In this document: one piece after another, positions 54,689 to 64,000 of the stretch
Layout: every line of letters starts with the position of its first letter
How positions within the stretch are numbered: position 1 is the stretch's first letter
Assembly: GCA_001683735.1 (NCBI GenBank)
Contig: LUGG01000022.1
Location: 992,001 to 1,056,000 of the forward strand
Direction of reading: 5' to 3'
From: Grifola frondosa
Lineage: Eukaryota; Basidiomycota; Agaricomycetes; Polyporales; Grifolaceae
DNA: 64,000 bases
The notes under the pieces: generated by a model
What the model saw: only the letters and a program-made list of their open reading frames with translations
The model's database searches: none
What the model was told of the DNA's origin: nothing
Translations under genes and position numbers: made by a program

Positions 54689-56400
54689 TCAGAAGTCATA
54701 GAGATCTTGAGACCTCTCTTCCTCCAGTCTCCTCATGAGCTCCACTAACGCCTGCTCCTGCGGAGAAGGAGACGACCAATTTAGAAGCCGCTCGATGCGT
54801 GGAACAGCGGTATCGGAGAGGATCAACGCATTCATCGCGGTGACTACGAATGCGGTCAATATCACCGCAAGGAGGATTTGCCACAGGTGAAGATTGCTAT
54901 CCGGCTTTTCTGGGATGCTCCTCCTGCTGCTAATAGAAGACTCCACACGATAAGGCGTCAGGGTTATGAAGGCTTCTACGAAGGACTTTAGAGAAGCTTA
55001 CCGGCTTGTGCTCCCAGACTTTGATGTCGTTTGGGGGTGACACCTTCATTCCCTTTGCACATATGGAACTCATCGAGCTTCCGCCGGTGACTATAAGACA
55101 GCATTTTTCATCCGTGAAACCCTTCAAATTTTATAAATTAATTTTTGCAGTAAGCCTCGGAACAGGTGGCCTACCGTAACCGCTTGTACAAGCAATCCGG
55201 CTGCAGAGTCCGCGAACGTCAAAAACAAGGCCGCGCCACCACGCGAGAACTGAAGGCGCAGACTTACGATCTCCGTGAATTAGGGTAGCTAGAAGATGCC
55301 CGCCTTGTGCATCATACAACCGGGCAAAACCATCATCACCGCCGCAGAGAACCCACCTGTCTCCTGGACCAGTTGTTGCAACCTGCATTGGGTAGTTCTG
55401 GAGTATAGGATGTGGAAGGGAGCGCACTCTTTCCAAGGAAGGAAAGCAATAGATATCAAGGCCGTCATAGAGATTCGAGATGATCAAGGAGGTTTCATCC
55501 GGAGAGAGCGTAGCATGCCCTCTGAAAGCCATTGAGCTGGTTTCCAACTAGAGCAGCAACCGCAGGCTTACATTCGTGTGGGCACCTCCTTACTCCACTT
55601 AAGTGCCCAGGGCTCAATGGAGTGGCAGACTCTAGGAAACAGGTGAATGAACTATTATTGGGAGAGCCCTCTCACCATCACTTACACCTCGTGAGACTCC
55701 AAGTAAAACACTACGATGCTGGCGCCTTTGTCACAAAAACGTACACTCTTTGCAATGTAGACGCCGCGGGGATCACTTTTCACAAGGTCGGTTAGAGAGC
55801 CTGGGCCAATAAAGGTGAGCTACTGAGGCAACAAAAGCTCAGGGCCTACCCGTTCCGGTCACCTTCCATACCGCAGAGGCACCCCCTCCCACACTAGCAA
55901 TGCGGTTGTGGTGAGGGTCATACACGATATCCTCAACTATACCCTCGTGGGCGGTCGAACTTGATTTGAAGACAAAGGCTGCCTGTCAAATATTTCAGGA
56001 GCGAGGGCACAAAACAGCTCAAGCTCTACATACGGCACAATCAGAACGCTGATATAGGTGCAAAGATCCATCGGCACAGCCGAAAATAAAGGTGTTGTTG
56101 GTAACACTCGTGCCAAGCCAGGCGATTGCAGAGATGGGGCCGTTGAACGTGCAGTGGATTTCTTGTAGTTTTTCGCCAGTTCGAAGATTCCAGACCACCA
56201 CCACTGCGTCGTCGGCTGTCAGATTTTAGTCCAGGTAAGCAAGGTCACCGTGGCAAAAAGACACTTTACCTCCACTCAAAAGCACCGCTCCGTCAGGGCT
56301 GACGGCGAGCGCATTGATGCTCTTTGTGTGGTGCTTCAGTGTTTTTGCTGCAGTGAACTATCACTGGCTTCATGAGCGAATAACTACATAGAGATTCGGC
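54689..56400 (-). CDS. WD40-repeat protein with a C-terminal membrane helix
   Basis: The minus-strand gene begins near 56400. Exons in order: a first blade with INALAVSPDGAVLLSGG, then AVVVWNLRTGEKLQEIHCTF and ISAIAWLGTSV with FIFGCADGSLHLY (to 56019). A weakly read middle follows, then GHATLSPDETSLIISNLYDG, YPMQVATTGPGDRWVLCGGD and ARLYDAQGGHLLATLIHGD. The last exon (54946-54689) has a basic start, one hydrophobic helix (LLAVILTAFVVTAMNAL) and a charged end (LVELMRRLEEERSQDLYDF). WD40 propellers are interaction scaffolds; a family of such proteins with a single C-terminal helix is expanded in Agaricomycetes. Tail-anchored membrane placement is inferred. No frame break forces a pseudogene call, but several exon borders are approximate. 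Confidence 0.6.
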
Positions 56401-57309
56401 AGTACGCACAGATATCATCTTTGCGTGAAATGCATGTGCCGAACAGACAAATAGGTACTTATAGGTTCAGGGATTACATCGGCCGCCGAATAATAAGACT
56501 TATTCTGACACTGACAGCACAATAACAACAATAGAGAAGCGTCTCCAAAGCGTCTCAACATAATCGCGGACAACTAAACTAACCTATGTAAACCGCCTAA
56601 CTAATCAAAAGGATCACAATAAACGGCTTCAGAGTGTCGTACTGACCTTTGCATGGGCAAAATCTGGCCTAGAATGACTAGTGTGGTATTACGGCTGGAG
56701 AAATCAGGCTGGAGACAATGAAACTGCAGGAACAACGGCGTTGATAAGAAGAACTCACTTTGCATGGACAACAACATTGAAACGGAACATACACAATCGG
56801 ACGGTGCAGGGATTCATCGCCGCTTCCCTGAATCTCTCCCAATCGGGTTCGTATCCCACACTTTAGTTCGTGTCCGAGTTTCAGCTGAACTAGGGGAAGC
56901 AGATGAGCTGCCGCCATAGAGTAGTGAACTTTGTTTGCACCGTACGCGTAGTACAACGAATATCTGAGTGGGACTTACTTCTGCATATGCGACTACGGAT
57001 GCGCGGTCCGCCCACATACGTGTACATGTACCCTGACCCCAACGGCGCTCCCATCGCCGATGCCGACATGATCATGATATGCCACCAGTGCCACCGGTGG
57101 CGCCACTGGCCTAGTCTGCATTCTTATTTTTTTACCAAGATAGCTAGTACATGTACGCGTGACGGTGTCAAGAAACAATGGTAGCTCGGTTGCTACCGGT
57201 AACGAGAGTATTTATTAACTATGTGGAGGTGCGGTGATTGCGTTCTGGCCAATAGTTTAGCTTCCATTGGACAGCGAACAAGGATTCTGAGAGACGAACC
57301 TCGTTTCAG
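56401..57309. other. No gene supported
   Basis: A minus frame at 56680-56956 (HLLPLVQLKLGHELKCGIRT) is not recognised. Near 57085-57105 the short repeat CACCAGTGCCACCGGTGGCGCCACTGG can fold back on itself. Confidence 0.3.
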
Positions 57310-57900
57310 GATTTCTTGTTGGCTCTTCCCCGATGCACAGTGTTCTTCAGGTACATCCTTAAAAAGTCCGCAGCCACCCAGTTGTCCGAATAACTTTTCA
57401 TTATCGGATACTTGTTTGCAACCTGACAAGTTTAACAAAAATAACCAACTGAGTTTCAGAACCTTACCTCAGCGTAGACAGCATCCAACTTTTGAGCGTT
57501 TTGCTTCGTGAAGGTGTGGTCCAGGTCAAGATGCTGTGTTGCAAGGCTGTGTAGGTAGTTCTTTCTCCATAGTCAGCAGGTCTGATGTGGCTTAAGGTAG
57601 ACACGAAGGGCTTACCTGGATCTCGTCATAAAGACCATCCGGCCATTGAAGGGCTTCGCGTAGATTGTATCCCTCCCGACTTAAACGCGTAACTTCACCG
57701 CTTGGCTTGGGGACCTTCTCGGCAGGTTGAGTCACGGGAAGGCTGCCGCTGTCATCTACCGTGGGTAGACGAACGGTTTCGCTCCAAAGAGAGTCCTCAT
57801 AGAAGAGGGCAGAGGCGTGAGGAGACGCTCAGGACTAAATCGAGCCCGCACTGTCAGAAAAGAAAAATGACGTTGAATGCGACGATGCTGTCGGGTGGGA
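57310..57900 (-). CDS. Conserved small Agaricomycete protein, unknown function
   Basis: Three minus-strand exons with GT-AG borders. The first, to 57632, ends RLSREGYNLREALQWPDGLY followed by DEIQ and a GTAAGCC donor. The second (about 57477-57560) reads YLHSLATQHLDLDHTFTKQN then AQKLDAVYAE. The third (about 57312-57415) reads KYPIMKSYSDNWVAADFLRM followed by YLKNTVHRGRANKKS and the stop. I recognise the REALQWPDGLYDEIQ and DNWVAADFLRMYLK pattern from a repeated, uncharacterised Agaricomycete family. It is helical and basic at the C-terminus, without a known catalytic motif. Exon 1 start is uncertain; upstream sequence (to about 57900) is open in two frames. Confidence 0.55.
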
Positions 57901-58930
57901 GGCATGAAGAAAGGATGCTTAAGGACACCAACTCGATATCATATAAATGCGTAGGTGCATTGGGTGACTTACCGGGTTTGTATGCCGTTGCTGCAACTCT
58001 GACAACTAGTTACCTTGTTTGAGGGATAATAGACAACGGGTTCCATTTGAGTAGCTGATAAATCTAGATGGAAGGGAATAGACATATCAACAGTAAATCA
58101 GTTGGGAAAGAACGAACGGATTATACATCCACCTAACGCCACTGCGCCACATGTCACTGTCGGGATAATCACCGTCGCGCAGCTGTCAGCGCTGTTTTTG
58201 TCTTTCTGTCAATTGATCTTTGGTACTGACAATTAATTTTTGTTTCGTGCTAGTGGTATTTGCTCGCTGTACTGTATCTTGGCAAATTGTTCGGATGAGT
58301 GGCGATTCCGAACACTTTAAAAAGCGGAGAGGATCAATCCGTTGAGTATAACATGATGGCTACACCCGATGCAAATTCTCCAGGTTCTCAGCGTACTTCG
58401 CCATTTGCTGGTCAAGTGGATATATGTGGGAAGATTTTGCGCCTTGAAATTGGCCCTGATGGTTGGATGTTCTACCGCGTAACTACCTGACCTAGCCTCA
58501 GGCATTGCCCATTCGCTAATGTAAAACAGGTGAATCCTGCAACGACCTCCAGAGTGAAGTATTGGAGGCAAGCGACAACCCATCCCAGCAAGCCTTCAGG
58601 AACGTCGATCCCGATGGTACCTGGTCTAGTTATCGGGTGAGTCAACTTATGCTTACCTTGTGTTATTCATTTCACTCAGAATCAGCAGTCTGTGTCTCTT
58701 ATATCGGGCTCTGATAGCGAGGAGCCGACCGACGATGGAGGGAGTCTCAACTTTGAGGTAGAGGATGAGATCATGCAAGATCGCATGGACCGAATACGCG
58801 CTGAAGGCAAGTGTGGCATTTTGTGTCTAGTGTCAATATTCATCAGTGTCAATACTCAGAAATGTTGTTCGATGGTCTAGACACAGACGAGAGCACGGCA
58901 AGTATTAAGTACTTTTTATTACTTATCACT
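57901..58930 (+). other. Intergenic plus a possible small spliced gene
   Basis: An ATG at 58295 (MSGDSEHFKKRRGSIR) and exon-like pieces follow: KILRLEIGPDGWMFYRV near 58430-58490, SCNDLQSEVLEASDNPSQQA near 58530-58640 ending in a GTGAGT donor, and SGSDSEEPTDDGGSLNFEVE near 58705-58800 also ending near an intron. They suggest a short acidic, intron-rich gene that I cannot join with confidence or name. Confidence 0.3.
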
Positions 58931-59633
58931 TACTGATCAAGTGAGTGCGACCAGCTCCGCGCAATTGTTCCTTCCCTGTGCGACCTACGTATCCGTCCCA
59001 ACGGACAGATGTTCGCAGTGCACAGCCTGCAAGACTATCGATCTGCCGTGTCTCCTTATCATCTTGGTCAAAGGTTCCTACATAACGAGATACGCGTATT
59101 GTTAGCTCTGTTTATCCACATACTACTGTGCTATCTTACCATCCATGCAGCTATATTATTGAAAGACCGCATCTGACACGACGTAGGGAACACTAGTACT
59201 TATCATCTTGCGCTTAACACGAATATGGTAGATTCGAATTATATCTTCCCCTCCACAAAATTCAGATGCCAAGAGATACTATGACTGTGACCGTTCTCCG
59301 TACAACAGTAGGCGTGCACTCCAATGCAAAAATAAATGCTGCAAAGAATTAAGAACTGGAGAATTACTTAGGAGCACCTGAAAGATATCTCACATAAGGC
59401 AACAACTGCAGGCTGGGTGTGTTTGCCTACTATTCTTCGTCGGGGTGGGTCGCTGCCATGATGCAACTTCTGACCGAGGTGCTCGAGCTTGCAGGTACGT
59501 ACAACTCGGATTATGAAGATCACTTACTGACGATCCGTCTTTTTGCGCTGGTGAGCGTAACAATAAGATAGTTAACGTTCCTACACTGTTCTGTGAAGTC
59601 AACCATCCGAGCATACAAGGGTTTCGCCGCTGA
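58931..59633. other. No gene supported
   Basis: A plus frame near 58975-59085 contains CSQCTACKTIDLPC, a cysteine arrangement that is suggestive but too short to name. The remainder shows nothing. Confidence 0.3.
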
Positions 59634-61500
59634 CTAGCTACTTCTGCCACACATATGAAACTGCCGCTCAGATGTCATATTCTTCCAACAGTTGGATGAA
59701 CAAACGTTCAGATTAGGGCGGACTATGGTATATTCAGCCTCGAAATGGGTCGAATCAGCAGAAGGACCTACTACTTTCGGTAACGACAAAAATGGAAGAG
59801 GCATTAAATCGTACCTCTGCCGAGCCGTGAGGGATTTGAACCAGGTCTCCTCGTAAAGGTTTATGGGGAGGCCATGAACCGGCGGCCGAGTTGCATTCAC
59901 TTTCAGTGACGCATACTCACGCGGGTAAGATTTATTTCCTCTCTTGGGGAGACACGAGTGCCAATGGGAATGTCGTAGTCTCCACTGCCTTCCACATGGA
60001 GGAAACGTCCTGGTTCAGCCAGCGCAAAGCTACTCGTCTCACGCGTTTCTCGCGAGGTCTTCCCTCTATGTCCGTCTCATCCGAACTGGTACCTCCAGGT
60101 TGGAGAAGGTTGTGGATCCGGTGAATCGCCTGCCATAATTCGGGGTCCCTATTCCGATTTTGTTCAATGATTCGGGTTCGACGTGTGAATGTCTACACGA
60201 AAATTAAGTAAATAGAGGAAGAGGAACATCGGGATGTAAACGCACTCCATGACGCCTAACTGTCCGCCTCGCCGCTGTGTTCACATCTTGTCGCATTTGA
60301 AGAACCTCTGCTTCTCCTCCAGTCTCCAATTGAATATGCGTATTGCGAGTTCGCTGAAGTTTGTTGGAACAGACCTTCATCATGTCCTTGACAGACATGG
60401 TCTCCGTATCGTATACCAACGGGATGTGACTGCCACTCCGAATTTCTTCGAGAAACTCGGTTACCAGCAAGAAGATCAACTCCTTGTTCCAGGCACTTCC
60501 AAAAGGTCGGCTCCAGTCAATTTGAGGACCAGCAACGTTCGGCCCAGGTCCGAGTCCCTTTTCGAATGCCTCTACTATGGACGGGAGAACAGAAGGGGGA
60601 GGAACATTCTTCTCTCGCAGGATGTCCTTCATAGCAGATACTCGCGAAATTTTTCCTGCAGGGGGTCGACGTCAGTATCATAAGATATCGAGAAGGGGAA
60701 AAGGAGCTTGGCCCAAGCTTACGTTGAATAAATTGTGATGAATCCCGCCCGGACGCACGCCTTTTGACAACTGTTTCCGAGGGCGTTGATTTTCGCGTCT
60801 TAGTCCAGGTTGTATGGAGCTCTCTTCGTCGGCTTCATACCCACCGAAGCTCTCTTGGTTCTCCACGAACGCAGCTATGCCTTCCTTTACTCCTTCCTTT
60901 ACTCCTTGTGAGACGGCCTGTAAGATTGATGCCTGAATCAGAAAAAAAGGGGATTCCCCTTCTGATGGCGGGATTGGACCGGGTGATCTTGGAAGTGCTC
61001 CCTAAATGCTGGTATGAAGAGATTGTGATTGCTACATAGTAATACAATGAAACTCACGACGTAGCCTTCACAACCCGACACTATCGTCGCGGCCCCGCCG
61101 AAAGTGAGCTCTGGGTGTACATTTTTAGTGAGACAACAATGCGAATCCATACTGCTTACCTTCGACCAGCTGTTCTTCAATAGCATCTTGCATAATATCA
61201 TCTTCACCCTGAAGCTCTGTCTCCGGCCTGGTTTGTCCCACATGTACAGTATCACCCGACTATTGTAATTTGAGTAGTGAGGCTGAGACAGTAGGAACAA
61301 GAAAGCACTAACTGTAAAACTAATCCAACCTTCGTCAGAAACATGCGCCCCTAGAGCACTGTACTTGACAGCAGGGGTAGCAGAACGTGGAAACTCCGGG
61401 CCTGGAGATTCGTCCATGGGTTTTCGTAGTATGCGGGAAGATCTATGCGCGGGGGTTAAATAACAGCCATTGATACTCGAACAACAGCTGATATTAGACA
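59634..61500 (-). CDS. Large conserved Agaricomycete hypothetical protein
   Basis: Minus-strand exons follow the order of a family I know from Agaricomycete genomes without function: SSRILRKPMDESPGPEFPRS with AVKYSALGAHVSDEGWIS near 61330-61440, a middle with an AFREHFQDHPVQSRHQK block near 60955-61010, then a helical VEAFEKGLGPGPNVAGPQID and WSRPFGSAWNKELIFLLVTE part near 60450-60575. The C-terminal exon has GLPINLYEETWFKSLTARQR followed by LPFLSLPKVVG near 59760-59880, and the end is at about 59640. Introns are short GT-AG. I see no catalytic residues. The gene appears largely intact in order, but its start upstream of 61440 is unresolved. Copies of this family are commonly found near repeats, so a link to a mobile element is possible (inference). 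Confidence 0.55.
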
Positions 61501-61934
61501 ATACAAAACCACTCACCAAGTTTCCAGTGACGCGCTATTCCCCCAGCTCGACAATAGCGGACCGACACAATAAGAAGTCCCTCTCGGTCAGAGCTAAAGA
61601 AAAGTCACTAATGAGCAATCCGCAACAAACGGCCTGCGAAATGCACTTAGTGCTAAGAAACGACATGCCATTCCTTCCGCTAATGCCGTAAAACAATTAT
61701 GCCATCACTTCCCAATGGCCCTTTTTGACAATTATGCCAACACTTCTGTGACGGGAGCCCCCTTTTCATTGCGCTCACTTATTATGACCGAAAAAAGGCT
61801 GTAACGACGACTGCAGAACAATAACAAGAATTATATAACGATAACTACATACTGCTAAATACGCAGACACAGACGCACAGACTGAGCAAGAGGAAAGAAG
61901 CGACGAAGTTGAAGTCGCGAGGGTGATATAGGTC
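61501..61934. other. Upstream region of the conserved hypothetical gene
   Basis: It may contain the first exon of the minus-strand gene around 61520-61560. No other feature supported. Confidence 0.3.
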
Positions 61935-62075
61935 TGTGACTTCGGCCCCCCCTAAAGTGATTAGTCACGCGAGTAAGCGGCACGCATTTCGGCCACTTCG
62001 GCGCGGGACGCTCGCGCGTTCATGCCGGCGTTTATTTTCTTGCCCGCCCCTAAACTCGCGCTGGCGTTATAATCC
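61935..62075 (-). repeat. Short GC-rich interspersed repeat, copy 2
   Basis: The minus strand reads GCGCGAGTTTAGGGGCGGGC at one end, GCGCCGAAGTGGCCG in the core and TCACTTTAGGGGGGG at the other end, matching 45425-45570 in order and spacing. It lies about 16 kb from copy 1 in opposite orientation. Confidence 0.5.
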
Positions 62076-63125
62076 CTCTACGCGCTCTTCTCGTATTTTC
62101 TTTTTGCTTTATTGTTGTTTCTGAATCCAGTAATAACGTGTATATGAAAACAGTTAGTGGGCGCGCCTTCTCCGTCGTTTAACTTCCGCTGACCTTTTCT
62201 GTTCCCCAGCGCTGGGCGAGGCCGGGCCATGGCCTGTGAGTGAACTGTTCAAGTGAGTACGTTCCGTTATTGTTTCTACCGCGCCAAGAGACTGACGGTG
62301 GTACACACCCACCATTCCACCATTCCATCATCGGATCCCAATGTGTAAGTGAGCTGTTCGCATCCTCTGTTCATTTCGTGACTGGGCATATTTACAGCAC
62401 AATTCGCACCGCTCGCTCAAGCATCGGACATTTCGTCCTCGAAATATCCCTGCACAGAGCATGGCTGTTGCGCTCTTCAAAACCTTTGAAACAACATATT
62501 GGTGCCACTCATCGTCGACCACTCCTCCCTCCCCCTCCTCCGGTTCACTATCCATCGGGAATACCTCAACGCCATGCAGAATATCACACACATCTCACTG
62601 GTGCGTCTGATTTGACTTCGAGTTAGCTGCCTGAGTTATCTTATATAATGTTTAGGTGATATTGGAGACATTGACACTCGCACTAGATACACCTCCAGAA
62701 CGGTTTGTATGTCAGCGGCCTCCACAGAACTTCATTCATCGCGCTCAGTTTAGATCGCCGATTTTTTTCTTTCCGCAAGGATCAAATGGCTGGAGATGGA
62801 TTTCAAAGGAAAAGACAACAGGTGAGCGGCATCAGATCTCAGCCCTGGATTTCGTTGCGATGCCCAATTGTCATTACTCCGTCACATGTGGGATCCGTGC
62901 AGTGCCGATGTACACTCTATTGTTATCGTTTGACGTAGTTGTATACAGATATTAGGTACCGGCCTCTGGGTAGCATTATGATTAATCCTGGCATATAACC
63001 CCACCTCCCAGTGGAGCTTCCTCAACACATCCCAACACCCTGTCCGCTTTCTAACGCATTCTGTATTATATTGTATGGGCTACGCCTTAAGTACGCTGCG
63101 CGTCACGGACTGCTTAACCTTCAAA
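62076..63125 (+). other. Short exon-like pieces, no gene recognised
   Basis: Open segments at 62450-62625 (histidine-, proline- and serine-rich) and at 62656-62960 have splice-like ends but no motif I recognise. Confidence 0.3.
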
Positions 63126-64000
63126 ATGAAGCGCAGTGCCACTGGTGAAGTTGACGATCGCCCGCTTAAACGGGTTTCAATTCGGGTCAGTGGTGACTGA
63201 TCGAGGCGACATTTCCAAACTCTTATCTAATCTTCGATCTGTTCAGGAAAACCTTTGTTTAGAACCGGTATATATCAGCTGTGATTACACGGGTCTTCAG
63301 TGCACCTATTGACACAACTTTCTAGATGTTGAATTCATGTCATGTCGCCATGTGCGATCCTGATCAGAGTTTACGACTTCTAAAGAGCCCCTTGGCTGAG
63401 GAGGACTTGCAGGTCAGTAGAAACTGTTGCGCTTTGTATGGATTCTTAATGACACACCACCCATCCAAAGGACAAATCTACCCGCCTTGTAACAGCATCG
63501 AGGTCTTATTTTTTAGATCTCCCCGTAGAGCTTGTCCTGATTGTCTTCGCAAACTTGGACGATCTTGACCTATTTGCCGTATCCATGGTTTGCCGCACCT
63601 ACCAAAGCTGGGTCCTTCCCATGTATTTCAAAAGGTTGGGAGTTACCTTGCCTTGTGACGAGGAATCCGCTGTTTCAATCCTGAAGCCCGAGGCATTCCG
63701 GACTCTCTGTCTCTGGCGTCGATCTGCATTCTATTCCCCACCTCACGCCTTGTTTTGTTGGTTTTCCTCAAATGCGCGGCAGGCCGCGATTGATTCCGCG
63801 AATTTACGCCGTTTTCTTCTCTCCTTGAAGTCCACTCAGGTTCCGCAGGTCATTCATCTCTATATCCGCACAGACATGGAATGCCAACTTCTTGGCGTAC
63901 TGAGCAGTGCGACGCAGGGGGCTGCGCCGAATTAATGATCCATGACTATACTTTACCGTCTAAGGCACCACCGACTCTGCTTAGTCTGCGCGGCGTAAAC
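63126..64000 (+). CDS. F-box protein, 5' part, runs off the window
   Basis: A short first exon at 63126 (MKRSATGEVDDRPLKRVSIR) is followed by introns. From about 63515 the F-box begins, DLPVELVLIVFANLDDLDLF then AVSMVCRTYQSWVLPMYFKR, and a leucine-rich continuation (SLKSTQVPQVIHLYIRT) follows. F-box proteins bind Skp1 and bring substrates to SCF ubiquitin ligases; the C-terminal part, often leucine-rich repeats, would set the target. The frame stops at 63935, but sense resumes one frame over (ELMIHDYTLPSKAPPTLLSL) if the G run at 63917-63921 lacks one G. The gene therefore probably continues beyond 64000. Confidence 0.65.

Noticed and set aside
59820..59880. Possible tRNA
   Set aside because: A GGTTTGAACC-like string appears in reverse sense (TTTGAACCAGG), but no cloverleaf can be drawn and the bases lie in an exon of the minus-strand gene.

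Overview
The window is nuclear DNA of a mushroom-forming basidiomycete (Agaricomycete). The basis is the dense short GT-AG introns (about 45-70 nt), a Ty3/Gypsy element of the lineage common in Agaricales genomes, and protein families recognised from Agaricomycete genomes: DUF6533-type seven-helix proteins, expanded KOW/Spt5-like and JmjC proteins, a GRF-type zinc-finger protein, and several repeat-associated proteins of unknown function. Everything here is read by eye. Family names come from remembered motifs, and most multi-exon coordinates are approximate.

Layout. 1-3 kb holds a multi-frame copy of a repeat-associated hypothetical gene. 3.4-24.6 kb is one host gene (plus strand) split by a 19.4 kb Ty3/Gypsy retrotransposon (4105-23469, minus strand, 4-bp target duplication ACGC). 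The LTRs are long (2021 and 2206 bp) and nearly identical, and each carries the same 147-codon sense ORF. Internally, in transcript order, come gag, a zinc-knuckle ORF with two aspartic protease domains, reverse transcriptase/RNase H, and integrase in several frames. A foreign GC-shifted stretch (about 10.70-16.93 kb), with genes of its own, interrupts the element between protease and reverse transcriptase. 25.2-27.3 kb is a GRF-type zinc-finger gene. 27.5-27.9 kb is a minisatellite. 28-43 kb is a gene-poor tract built from two collinear duplicated blocks, carrying one complete and two partial DUF6533 genes and a decayed fungal transcription factor. 43.6-45 kb is a GH16 glycoside hydrolase with an internal deletion. 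46-47 kb is a relic of an aerolysin-type pore-forming protein gene. 47.4-57.9 kb holds an Spt5-like KOW protein, a sugar-transporter scrap, a JmjC protein, a WD40 protein with a C-terminal membrane helix, and a small conserved protein. 59.6-61.5 kb is a conserved protein of unknown function. An F-box gene runs off the right edge.

There is no operon logic here. It is an accessory, repeat-rich region of lineage-expanded gene families. One point affects every broken-gene call: most of the frame changes I could inspect are what a single missing base would give, several in short homopolymers, and all five one-base length differences between the two LTRs are bases missing from the same copy. Many apparent pseudogenes may therefore be intact genes in an under-polished long-read assembly.
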